From positions 1-42,364 of the IMG/VR virus record IMGVR_UViG_3300046007_003964: a stretch of DNA of 42,364 nt. The stretch is one strand, 5' to 3'. Source of the DNA: a virus. Positions 29,793-36,682 of this stretch are shown here, one piece after another; the stretch's first letter is position 1, and every line of letters starts with the position of its first letter. Below the pieces are notes generated by a model. It saw only the letters and a list, made by a program, of their open reading frames with translations. It did no database searches and had not been told where the DNA came from. The position numbers and the translations under genes are program-made.

Positions 29793-31168
29793 AATTGATT
29801 TGTATTTCTGGTAGTTCGGGGGTAGGTAAAACTACTGTTTCAAAACTGATACAGTCTATTCTTGGAACTAAAGAATGTTTATGTCTTAGTGGAGATGATC
29901 TGCACCGATGGGAAAGAAATGATCCCATGTGGAAAATCAAAACTCACCTAGATCCTCAATCAAATGATCTTGAAATGGGGTATGGTCATTTGTTGGAATT
30001 GTCCAACGGAAACTCTATAAACCGAAAGATTTATAATCACGATACTGGTAAGTTTGATTCTGCGGCAATGATTTCTCCAAGACCTTGGGTTGTGTACGAG
30101 GGTCTTCATGCGTTGTATCACAGACCAACCGCAGATATGGCAACTCTTAAAATTTTCGTTGATACAGATGAAACTCTAAAAACCGAGTGGAAAATTAAAA
30201 GAGATACTAAAAAAAGAGGATACACCGAGAAGCAAGTAGTAGAGATGATGAAGCGTAGAAAGATTGATGAAGATCGCTTCATAACAGTTCAAAAGAAAGA
30301 AGCAGATATCGTTATCAAGTTTACTCGCAACCGAAATGCTTCTATTTCTTTAGACTATGTTTCTGTTAACGGTAGAGGAGTGGAGTTGTTGGAAACTGTT
30401 AAAGAGTTCTACGATTCCATGATGGACTTTATGAGCATCTGTAAATGGTTATCTCTCGATCCTGCATTAGTTCAAGGTAGAGGAGGTAATGTTTCCGTGA
30501 AGTCTGATAGCGGCTTACTTATTAAAGCATCTGGCGCTAAAATGGCTGATGTCAATCTACATCACGGATTTTGCGTGTGCAACTTTAATAAATCTATACC
30601 AAATGAATTTCAAACCGAAGACGAGTACACCGATTGGGTTCGAAGTTCAAACAAAACAGGCTTTCATGCTTTGCTAGCAGACCGAGTGGTGATTCATACA
30701 CACCCAATTCACTTGAATGCAATTTTATGCAGCAAAGAAGGCAAGTCCTTGATTGCTAATTTATTTTCTGATATGACATACGAGTATGTGGAATATGTTA
30801 AGCCTGGCTCTTGTTTGATGTCTAAAATTTCCACAGATAAGAGTGTGTTTTTTCTTGAAAATCATGGACTTATTGTTACGGCTAAGGATGCACAAGAAGC
30901 GTTTGAAACTACGGAGCGAATTAACAGTAGATGTAAAAGGTGGTTAAGTAATCATGTTGAATCGTTTGTTGATACAGAAGAAAATGAAACAGCAAACTCT
31001 CCACTTTTTCCTGATGCTGCCGTATTTCCAAACGAAATGCAGTCAATCAACAACTACATACTAGGTCTGATGACAGGAGCATGTTTAACTCCTAAATTTT
31101 TAAATGCAGATGAAATTGAATCTCTGAACAATATGCCTTCAGAGAAATATAGAAAGGCTTTAGTATGA
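29789..31168 (+). CDS. Fusion of a P-loop sugar/uridine-type kinase and a class II aldolase domain
   Basis: 459 residues. Residues 1-205 are a P-loop kinase of the uridine kinase/phosphoribulokinase type: GSSGVGKT at 8-15, 'LCLSGDDLHRWERND' (D-D acceptor site), 'RPWVVYEGLHALYH' (Walker B-like) and 'KRDTKKRGYTEKQVVEMMKR' lid. Residues 210-459 are class II aldolase/adducin: 'LVQGRGGNVSVKSDSGLLIK', zinc site 'VIHTHPIH' (H303, H305) and 'FLENHGLIVTAKDAQEAFET'. One chain would both phosphorylate and cleave or condense a small sugar or polyol. It feeds the nucleotidyltransferase that overlaps it by 4 bases. Junction near residue 207. Confidence 0.85.
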   Translation: MKLICISGSSGVGKTTVSKLIQSILGTKECLCLSGDDLHRWERNDPMWKIKTHLDPQSNDLEMGYGHLLELSNGNSINRKIYNHDTGKFDSAAMISPRPWVVYEGLHALYHRPTADMATLKIFVDTDETLKTEWKIKRDTKKRGYTEKQVVEMMKRRKIDEDRFITVQKKEADIVIKFTRNRNASISLDYVSVNGRGVELLETVKEFYDSMMDFMSICKWLSLDPALVQGRGGNVSVKSDSGLLIKASGAKMADVNLHHGFCVCNFNKSIPNEFQTEDEYTDWVRSSNKTGFHALLADRVVIHTHPIHLNAILCSKEGKSLIANLFSDMTYEYVEYVKPGSCLMSKISTDKSVFFLENHGLIVTAKDAQEAFETTERINSRCKRWLSNHVESFVDTEENETANSPLFPDAAVFPNEMQSINNYILGLMTGACLTPKFLNADEIESLNNMPSEKYRKALV

Positions 31169-31989
31169 AAATTATTGTGCCGATGGCAGGAACAGGAAAC
31201 CGGTTTGTTGAAAAGGGATACACAGATCCTAAGCCGCTTATTCGTGTGAACGGAAAGCGCATCATCGAATACATTCTAGAAATGTTTGATCCAAACGATG
31301 AAATTGTATTCATCTGTAATGATACTCATCTAGCAACAACTGATATGCGAGATGTGCTTCTATCTCTAAAGCCGAACGCTACAATTGTATCCATGCCTCA
31401 GCATAAGTTGGGCCCTGTGTGGACGGTTAAAGCAGTATACGAACATATCAAAGATGACGAAGAAGTAATTGTTTCTTACTGCGACAATCCTCACATTTGG
31501 GACATGGAACATTTTAAGGAGTATGTTAAACAATACAATATGGACGGTTGCGTTTTAACGCACACAGGATTTCATCCACATACCTTGGCTCAAACAAAGA
31601 TGGCGTTTGTTAAAGATGTGCCAGGAACTCCATACATTACTGAGATTAAAGAAAAGGCTTGTTATACCGACAATCCGATGAATGAACATGCTTCTACTGG
31701 CATGTATTACTTTAGGTGTGGTGCAGACATCAAGAAATATTTTGATCTTGCTATGGAGAGGGGAGTTCAGTATAATGGAGAATTCTATGTTACTTTGGTA
31801 TACAATCTGCTGATTCAAGATGGTTTAAAGGTTGGTTACTACGATACCCCATTCGTAACCGTATTTGGAACTCCTGAAGAAGTTGAAAACTTTGAGGCTT
31901 GGGCAACTATAACCAGAGGAAAGCAGGTAAAGTCTGTAGATGATCTGATTAACTGCTATCTGTATTGGGACTCGTATCACAATGACTAA
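31165..31989 (+). CDS. Sugar-phosphate nucleotidyltransferase
   Basis: 274-residue NTP_transferase fold. 'IIVPMAGTGNRFVEKGYTDP' is the G-x-G-x-R nucleotide loop followed by 'KPLI' (sugar-1-P lysine), 'EVIVSYCDNPHIWDMEHF' supplies the metal Asp, and 'EHASTGMYYFR' with 'GEFYVTLVYNLLIQDGLKVG' completes the active site. It activates a phosphorylated sugar or polyol, probably the product of the kinase-aldolase fusion upstream. The base used is unknown. Confidence 0.85.
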   Translation: MKIIVPMAGTGNRFVEKGYTDPKPLIRVNGKRIIEYILEMFDPNDEIVFICNDTHLATTDMRDVLLSLKPNATIVSMPQHKLGPVWTVKAVYEHIKDDEEVIVSYCDNPHIWDMEHFKEYVKQYNMDGCVLTHTGFHPHTLAQTKMAFVKDVPGTPYITEIKEKACYTDNPMNEHASTGMYYFRCGADIKKYFDLAMERGVQYNGEFYVTLVYNLLIQDGLKVGYYDTPFVTVFGTPEEVENFEAWATITRGKQVKSVDDLINCYLYWDSYHND

Positions 31990-32284
31990 AATCATATTTG
32001 TTGACATTGATGAAACGATTTGCATTACTCCTGACCATCCTCGGGAGTATAAGAAGGCAAAGCCTATTCCTGAAAACATAGAAAAGATCAATAGATTATA
32101 TGATAAAGGTAACACTATCATTTATTGGACGGCTAGAGGTAGTCGAAGTGGAATAGATTGGTATGATCTAACCAAGCAACAGTTAGAGGATTGGGGCGCA
32201 AAGCACCATGATCTGCGCTGCGACAAACCGTATTACGACATGTTTATTGAAGACCGTAGTATTAGAATCGAGGAATTATCGTGA
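31982..32284 (+). CDS. HAD-superfamily phosphatase, short
   Basis: 100 residues. 'IIFVDIDETICITP' carries the nucleophile and acid-base Asp (D8, D10), 'IIYWTARGSRSGIDW' has motif II Thr, 'CDKPYYDMFIEDRSIRIEEL' holds motif III Lys and an acidic motif IV. Similar 100-130 aa proteins in capsule and phage sugar loci are annotated as hydroxymethylpyrimidine- or capsule-biosynthesis phosphatases. It likely dephosphorylates the sugar intermediate of this sub-cluster. Overlaps both neighbours. Confidence 0.82.
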   Translation: MTKIIFVDIDETICITPDHPREYKKAKPIPENIEKINRLYDKGNTIIYWTARGSRSGIDWYDLTKQQLEDWGAKHHDLRCDKPYYDMFIEDRSIRIEELS

Positions 32285-32748
32285 TTTACATTTCACACCG
32301 AGGCAATCTTGACGGAGTTATTCCCGAGCGTGAAAACTCATTGGATTACATTCAAGAAGCCATTGATGCAGGCTATGATGTAGAGATAGATCTGCGTATG
32401 AAAAACGAACAACCCCATCTAGGCCACGATTACGCTCAGTATCCTGTGACTGAGGAGTGGCTTTGGCAACGCCGTGAATATCTTTGGATTCATGTTAAAG
32501 AATACGCTGCTTTAAAATGGATTTATGAAAGTCCTTTAATGCGAGTTCTTAGACATTTTTGCCACGAGTCTGACAGATATACTCTCGTAAGTAATGGTTG
32601 GATTTGGTCACACGATTTAACAAATGATATGAATTCCGAATGTATCATTCCTCTTCTTTCTAAAGAATCTGTAGCCGCTTACAACAAAACTGGTTTTGGA
32701 GCCGTTTGCTCGGATTTTATCTACGATTGTCAGAAAAAGTTTGCTTGA
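32281..32748 (+). CDS. GDPD-like (glycerophosphodiester phosphodiesterase) domain protein
   Basis: 155 residues from GTG 32281. 'ISHRGNLDGVIPERENSLDY' (H6-R7), 'AIDAGYDVEIDLRMKNEQPH' (E36, D38) and 'HLGHDY' (His) are the GDPD active-site residues. At 155 residues it is much shorter than usual GDPDs (about 240-250), so the TIM barrel is trimmed or incomplete. Related short GDPD proteins occur next to nucleotidyltransferase and HAD genes in capsule clusters. It may cleave a phosphodiester-linked intermediate or add a phosphoglyceryl-type group. Last gene of the island; its end carries the gp41 promoter. Confidence 0.78.
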   Translation: MIYISHRGNLDGVIPERENSLDYIQEAIDAGYDVEIDLRMKNEQPHLGHDYAQYPVTEEWLWQRREYLWIHVKEYAALKWIYESPLMRVLRHFCHESDRYTLVSNGWIWSHDLTNDMNSECIIPLLSKESVAAYNKTGFGAVCSDFIYDCQKKFA

Positions 32749-32772
32749 CTTTTCGGAGATTTGGGGTATACT
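32745..32772 (+). promoter_or_regulatory. sigma70-type promoter for gp41
   Basis: TTGACT (32745-32750), 16-nt spacer, TATACT (32767-32772), overlapping the stop of the GDPD-like gene. It would restart transcription after the carbohydrate island. Confidence 0.7.
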
Positions 32773-32793
32773 GACTGTTCAAGAGTCCACCTG

Positions 32794-34215
32794 ATGTCTG
32801 CTGACAGAACAGAAATTTTAATTCTTAGGTCTCTGCTCCATGATGAGGAGTATGGTAGAAAAGTTCTACCGTTCTTGAAGCCTGAGTATTTCAATGAGCG
32901 TGACGAGCGGGTTATCTACGACTGCGTAAGTGAGTTTTACACTCAATACAACGCCAAGCCAAGTGTTGAAAGTCTACTTATCGACTTGGGAAAGCGCGAT
33001 GATTTAAGCGAAACCGAGTTCAAATCTATTCGAGAAATCATCAAGAGTTTTAAGACGCATGATGCTCCCGATACACAATGGTTGCTAGATAACACGGAAA
33101 ACTTCTGCAAGGAAAAGGCACTCTATAATGGTATCATGGAATCCATTCAGATTATTGATGGAAAGTCCAAAGACAAAACTAAAACTGCTATTCCAAGCAT
33201 TCTTTCTACTGCTCTTGCAGTTAGTTTTGATTCTCATATCGGTCACGATTTTATTGGTGACGCGGACAAGCGATACGACTTCTATCACACCGTAGAGAAG
33301 CGTATTCCGTTTGACCTTGACTTGATGAATAAGATTACCAACAACGGAACACCATACAAAACTCTGAATGTGTGTCTCGCGGGCACGGGCGTGGGTAAGT
33401 CTTTGTTCCTCTGTCACCATGCTGCAAATTGTCTGATGCAAGGTAAGAATGTGCTGTATATAACTTGCGAAATGGCGGAAGAGCGTATTGCTGAACGCAT
33501 TGATGCCAATCTGATGGATACTAGTTTGGATGACCTGAAGGCTTTGCCCAAGGATATCTACGACCGCAAAATGAAGCGTATTATGGAACAGACTACGGGA
33601 AAACTGATTATCAAAGAGTATCCAACAGCAAGTGCTTCCGTAATGCACTTCAAGCATCTGTTGGATGAACTGCGTTTGAAGAAGAACTTTGTTCCTGAAA
33701 TTATTTTTATCGACTACTTAAACATTTGTGCATCTTCTCGTATGAAACAGAGTGCTACAGTAAACTCATATACATTCATCAAGGCTATTGCAGAGGAACT
33801 GCGCGGTCTTGCGGTGGAGACTGGTGTTCCCATCTTTACGGCAACTCAAACTAATCGTTCTGGCTTCTCTAGCACGGATGTTGAGTTGACAGATACTAGT
33901 GAATCGTTCGGTCTACCACAAACCGCAGACTTTATGTTTGCTTTGGTGTCCACTGAAGAACTTCAAGGTCTTGGTCAGATTATGGTGAAGCAGTTGAAGA
34001 ACCGCTATGCCGACCCTGCAACGAATCGGCGTTTCGTTATAGGCATTGATCGTAGCAAAATGAAACTGTTTGATTTGGATGAATCGGCTCAACGGGGAAT
34101 TATTAATATTACCGAATCCAAGGATACGGACGAGGAAGACACAGGAGAATTTAAAACTTTCCGTGAACGCATGGGCGAGAAGTTTAAAAAGAGAGATTTT
34201 GCTGATTGGTCTTGA
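32794..34215 (+). CDS. 41: Replicative DNA helicase (T4 gp41, DnaB family)
   Basis: 473 residues from ATG 32794; a TTG at 32761 would sit within the promoter, so it is rejected. T4 gp41 is 475. N-terminal DnaB-like domain 'RTEILILRSLLHDEEYGRKV', 'LKPEYFNERDERVIYDCVSE'; RecA-like motor with Walker A GTGVGKS at 197-203, 'VLYITCEMAEERIAERIDAN' (catalytic Glu) and 'EIIFIDYLNICASSRM' (Walker B), then 'FTATQTNRSGFSSTDVELTD'. Unwinds the lagging template 5'-3' with primase. Its separation from uvsX by a 15-kb sugar island is unusual. The start has only a weak AAGAG ribosome site. Confidence 0.95.
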   Translation: MSADRTEILILRSLLHDEEYGRKVLPFLKPEYFNERDERVIYDCVSEFYTQYNAKPSVESLLIDLGKRDDLSETEFKSIREIIKSFKTHDAPDTQWLLDNTENFCKEKALYNGIMESIQIIDGKSKDKTKTAIPSILSTALAVSFDSHIGHDFIGDADKRYDFYHTVEKRIPFDLDLMNKITNNGTPYKTLNVCLAGTGVGKSLFLCHHAANCLMQGKNVLYITCEMAEERIAERIDANLMDTSLDDLKALPKDIYDRKMKRIMEQTTGKLIIKEYPTASASVMHFKHLLDELRLKKNFVPEIIFIDYLNICASSRMKQSATVNSYTFIKAIAEELRGLAVETGVPIFTATQTNRSGFSSTDVELTDTSESFGLPQTADFMFALVSTEELQGLGQIMVKQLKNRYADPATNRRFVIGIDRSKMKLFDLDESAQRGIINITESKDTDEEDTGEFKTFRERMGEKFKKRDFADWS

Positions 34216-34239
34216 CTAAATCAAATCACAAGATATAAT
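34212..34239 (+). promoter_or_regulatory. sigma70-type promoter
   Basis: TTGACT (34212-34217), 16-nt spacer, consensus TATAAT (34234-34239). It overlaps the gp41 stop codon. The leader before the ATG at 34246 would be nearly absent, so that gene may be translated leaderless or the promoter may mainly serve tRNA-Ile and downstream genes. Confidence 0.65.
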
Positions 34240-34245
34240 ACATCC

Positions 34246-34482
34246 ATGTTCCGACTTCACATTGATATTCCCCTGAACACTGATGAGGCTACCGCAGCAG
34301 CCTTGTCGGAAACTATTGTTGCCCAGTTGGCAAGTAACATCACACCGACTTTACGCGACAAGGGAATCACAGAAGTGAACTACCGATTAGGTAATGATGA
34401 GGACAGACAGAAAAGTAACTACCTTATCAAGACGGAATCAGGACATGTAGCAAACAAAAAGTCTCGCGTGGCTTTTGTTTAA
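34246..34482 (+). CDS. Small hypothetical protein (78 aa)
   Basis: 'MFRLHIDIPLNTDEATAAAL', then 'SETIVAQLASNITPTLRDKG' and 'EVNYRLGNDEDRQKSNYLIK' suggest a beta-alpha-beta layout with a polar tail. Soluble, no motif. Lies between gp41 and tRNA-Ile with no clear ribosome site; ATG 7 bases after a consensus -10. Plausible but unassigned. Confidence 0.65.
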   Translation: MFRLHIDIPLNTDEATAAALSETIVAQLASNITPTLRDKGITEVNYRLGNDEDRQKSNYLIKTESGHVANKKSRVAFV

Positions 34483-34483
34483 T

Positions 34484-34557
34484 GGGAGTGGGGGGTCTTT
34501 GGTTGGCCCAGATTGGTTTATACCCGATTGGAACAGGTTCGAATCCTGGCACTCCTA
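34484..34557 (+). tRNA. tRNA-Ile (anticodon UAU), slightly irregular
   Basis: Acceptor GGGAGTG/CACTCCT (G1-U72), D-stem GGGT/GCCC, anticodon stem ATTGG/CCGAT around TTTATAC giving TAT, T-arm with one mismatched outer pair (ACAGG/CCTGG), discriminator A. Two bases rather than one separate D and anticodon stems. It reads AUA without needing lysidine, useful in AT-rich genes if the host lacks an efficient AUA reader. Confidence 0.85.
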
Positions 34558-34585
34558 CTAGATACTAACAACAAGGAGAAACAAA

Positions 34586-34942
34586 ATGCTTATTCCAAAT
34601 ACTGAGTATGTGATTATTAAAGTTGATCGTTCCAAAGTTAAGCCTGGTGAGGCGTTTGAAGGAATTGTTTATTCTGTTGGGCAAACCGCATTTGCTCCTC
34701 AGCCTGTTGGCGGCGATGGCAGAAATTTCTCTTTTGCTCGACAGCCAGAAGCGTTTCCCATTCAAAAGGGAGATAGAGTTATTGCTGGTGGTTACATCAC
34801 TTTGATGTCAGAAAACGATCAAGCATTGGCAATTTGTTTTAAAGCAGAAGTGTATGCTATCATTCGTGATGAGCAAGAAGAAATAAACTTGTTCAATCAG
34901 GAAATGGAACAGGACACCAATCCGCAACTGCTGAAGGGTTAA
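34586..34942 (+). CDS. Hypothetical protein (118 aa)
   Basis: ATG 34586 preceded by AAGGAG. Strand-rich protein: 'EYVIIKVDRSKVKPGEAFEG', 'IVYSVGQTAF', 'FPIQKGDRVIAGGYITLMSE', 'FKAEVYAIIRDEQEE', then an acidic Gln-rich tail. The 'KGDRV' turn followed by strands recalls GroES-like barrels, but the family N- and C-terminal hallmarks are missing, so I leave it unassigned. Confidence 0.72.
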   Translation: MLIPNTEYVIIKVDRSKVKPGEAFEGIVYSVGQTAFAPQPVGGDGRNFSFARQPEAFPIQKGDRVIAGGYITLMSENDQALAICFKAEVYAIIRDEQEEINLFNQEMEQDTNPQLLKG

Positions 34943-34946
34943 CTCC

Positions 34947-35453
34947 TTGAAGGTTCTCCTCCTCAACGCTAGCGAGGAAGTCTTAAATGTGATTGATTGG
35001 AAGCGAGCGGTTAACCTGCTGTGTTCAGGTAGAGCCGAGAAGCCCTATGGTCACGAAGACTACTATCGCATTCCTACTCCCCGAGGACACTACGAACTCC
35101 CAACCGCTATCGTGTTGGTGCAGTATGTAAATTTGCCGTATCGGGTAAAGGGAGCCACCCGTAAGGGGGTATTCCGTCGTGACAAGTATGAATGTCAGTA
35201 TTGTGGGTGCTCGCTGAACGCAGCCAACGGAACAGTAGACCATGTAATGCCGGTAAGCCGTGGTGGTAAGTTTGAATGGAAGAATCTTGTGGCTTCTTGC
35301 CGTAAATGTAACTATAAGAAGGCTAATCGAACCCCGCAGGAAGCCAAGATGCCGCTAGCCAAGCCTCCAATTGTGCCTAACAGGAAGATGATTGTGATGA
35401 CAATTATTGACCATTTGGGCCCGAAAACTTGGTCTAGGTGGATTGAGGAATAG
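34947..35453 (+). CDS. HNH endonuclease
   Basis: 168 residues, start TTG 34947. 'VLLLNASEEVLNVIDWKRAV' and 'NLLCSGRAEK' are the standard N-terminus of a widespread free-standing HNH protein. The domain follows: zinc pair 'CQYCG', 'TVDHVMPVSRGGKFEWKNLV' (D-H and the second His region) and 'ASCRKCNYKK'. DNA nicking or cleavage. It is not in an intron and matches the non-homing bacterial/phage type more than I-TevIII-like homing enzymes. Possible roles include packaging-related cutting or host DNA degradation. Confidence 0.9.
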   Translation: MKVLLLNASEEVLNVIDWKRAVNLLCSGRAEKPYGHEDYYRIPTPRGHYELPTAIVLVQYVNLPYRVKGATRKGVFRRDKYECQYCGCSLNAANGTVDHVMPVSRGGKFEWKNLVASCRKCNYKKANRTPQEAKMPLAKPPIVPNRKMIVMTIIDHLGPKTWSRWIEE

Positions 35454-35461
35454 TATAAATA
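35454..35461 (+). promoter_or_regulatory. T4-type late promoter TATAAATA
   Basis: Exact octamer right after the HNH stop, 7 bases before the ATG at 35468. Late transcripts begin a few bases downstream of this box, so the message would be leaderless or nearly so. Confidence 0.6.
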
Positions 35462-35467
35462 TGGGGT

Positions 35468-36682
35468 ATGCTATCATTTTCCACACACGCAACCCCTAAT
35501 TTTATAAAAGAATCCAACGGACATATTAGCCATCTTGAAGACGGCATGTTCGAAAATGGTTGGGCTGGCTTACAGACCTCCATCAAAATTCTGAAAGATG
35601 TGGTAAGCGGTATTTCCGCAGGAGGAAAGCAAACCGCTTCTCTGAATGTATCTACCAAGTGGGACGGGGCTCCTGCTATCATTACAGGCATACATCCTGA
35701 AACCAAGAAGTTTTTCGTTGCCACTAAATCGTTCTTCTCTAAGGCTTCCAAGGTTAACTATACTGAAGCCGACATTCGCAAGAACCATGAAGGCGGCGTG
35801 GTAGATAAACTAATCGCCGCTCTGAAACTGTTCAAGCCGTTGAACATTCGTGGTGTGGCTTGGGGCGATTTGCTGTTTACTCAAGGCGAAAAGAAAACAC
35901 AAACAATTGATGGTAGAGAATATATTGTGTTCCGACCGAACACCATCACTTATGCTATTCCTACAGATTCGCCAGCAGCAGCAGAAGTTGCAGCAGCAAA
36001 GATAGGTGTTGTATTTCACACCAAGTGGAGTGGCAGCGGAGATATCAAAGAGCGTGGTTCATGGTCGCCTGGTGTTCCTGCGATGGGAACTTCCACAGCG
36101 GTATGGGTGGTGGATGCGAAAGTTCCAACACTTCCAAAGAATCTGCTTCTGCAAACCTCGGAAGAAAAGCAGATTGTTGAGTTAACCAAAAAGATTGAAG
36201 CCGAAGGTGCAAATCTTAAGTCTGCTCTACTTTCTTTCTTGAAGAGTGAAGCCGCTGAGTATGTTTCACAATACATCAACTCCACTGTTAAGGCAGGGTT
36301 GAGCAATAATACCACAAACGGATTTTCCGTTTTCGTGCAGGCTAAACTTGCTGCTGAAGCGGAAGCCTTGAAGACTCAAAGCAAGAAAGACGAAAAAGCG
36401 GAAAAGATGGTTCGTATCACGAAGTATCTTAAAGCCTACGCTTCTCAAATTGACCGCCTGTTTGGGTTGCATGCCATGCTTGCAAAGGCTAAAGGATTGG
36501 TCATCTCTAAACTTTCTCTTACCCAAACTGTCTCAACCTTTATTGCAGACAAGGATGGATATCGTCCAACTGCACCTGAAGGTTTCGTAGCAGTTTGTGG
36601 TAAGACATGTAGTATCGTGAAACTTGTTGACCGCAACGAGTTCTCGCGCAACAACTTCAATCTAGCAAAGGAATGGAAGTGA
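35468..36682 (+). CDS. KxDG-motif protein, possible nucleotidyltransferase/ligase fold
   Basis: 404 residues. N-terminal 'SNGHISHLEDGMFENGWAGL' is conserved-looking. 'NVSTKWDGAPAIITGIHPET' contains K-W-D-G, the nucleotidyl-lysine motif of DNA/RNA ligases, and 'VATKSFFSKASKV' and 'IRGVAWGDLLFTQG' could correspond to following ligase motifs. The C-terminal part is a long helical region with 'KAEKMVRITKYLKAYASQID'. Similar proteins in T4-like cyanophages are annotated only as DUF (I recall DUF6267). Activity is uncertain. It is translated together with the giant protein downstream (GTGA overlap), which has its own nucleotidyltransferase and ligase-like domains. Confidence 0.8.
   Translation: MLSFSTHATPNFIKESNGHISHLEDGMFENGWAGLQTSIKILKDVVSGISAGGKQTASLNVSTKWDGAPAIITGIHPETKKFFVATKSFFSKASKVNYTEADIRKNHEGGVVDKLIAALKLFKPLNIRGVAWGDLLFTQGEKKTQTIDGREYIVFRPNTITYAIPTDSPAAAEVAAAKIGVVFHTKWSGSGDIKERGSWSPGVPAMGTSTAVWVVDAKVPTLPKNLLLQTSEEKQIVELTKKIEAEGANLKSALLSFLKSEAAEYVSQYINSTVKAGLSNNTTNGFSVFVQAKLAAEAEALKTQSKKDEKAEKMVRITKYLKAYASQIDRLFGLHAMLAKAKGLVISKLSLTQTVSTFIADKDGYRPTAPEGFVAVCGKTCSIVKLVDRNEFSRNNFNLAKEWK

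Noticed and set aside
33085-33657. 190-codon reverse-strand frame inside gp41
   Set aside because: Antisense shadow of the helicase coding sequence.
34947-35453. Homing endonuclease in an intron
   Set aside because: The HNH protein matches the common free-standing type and no flanking split gene is seen.
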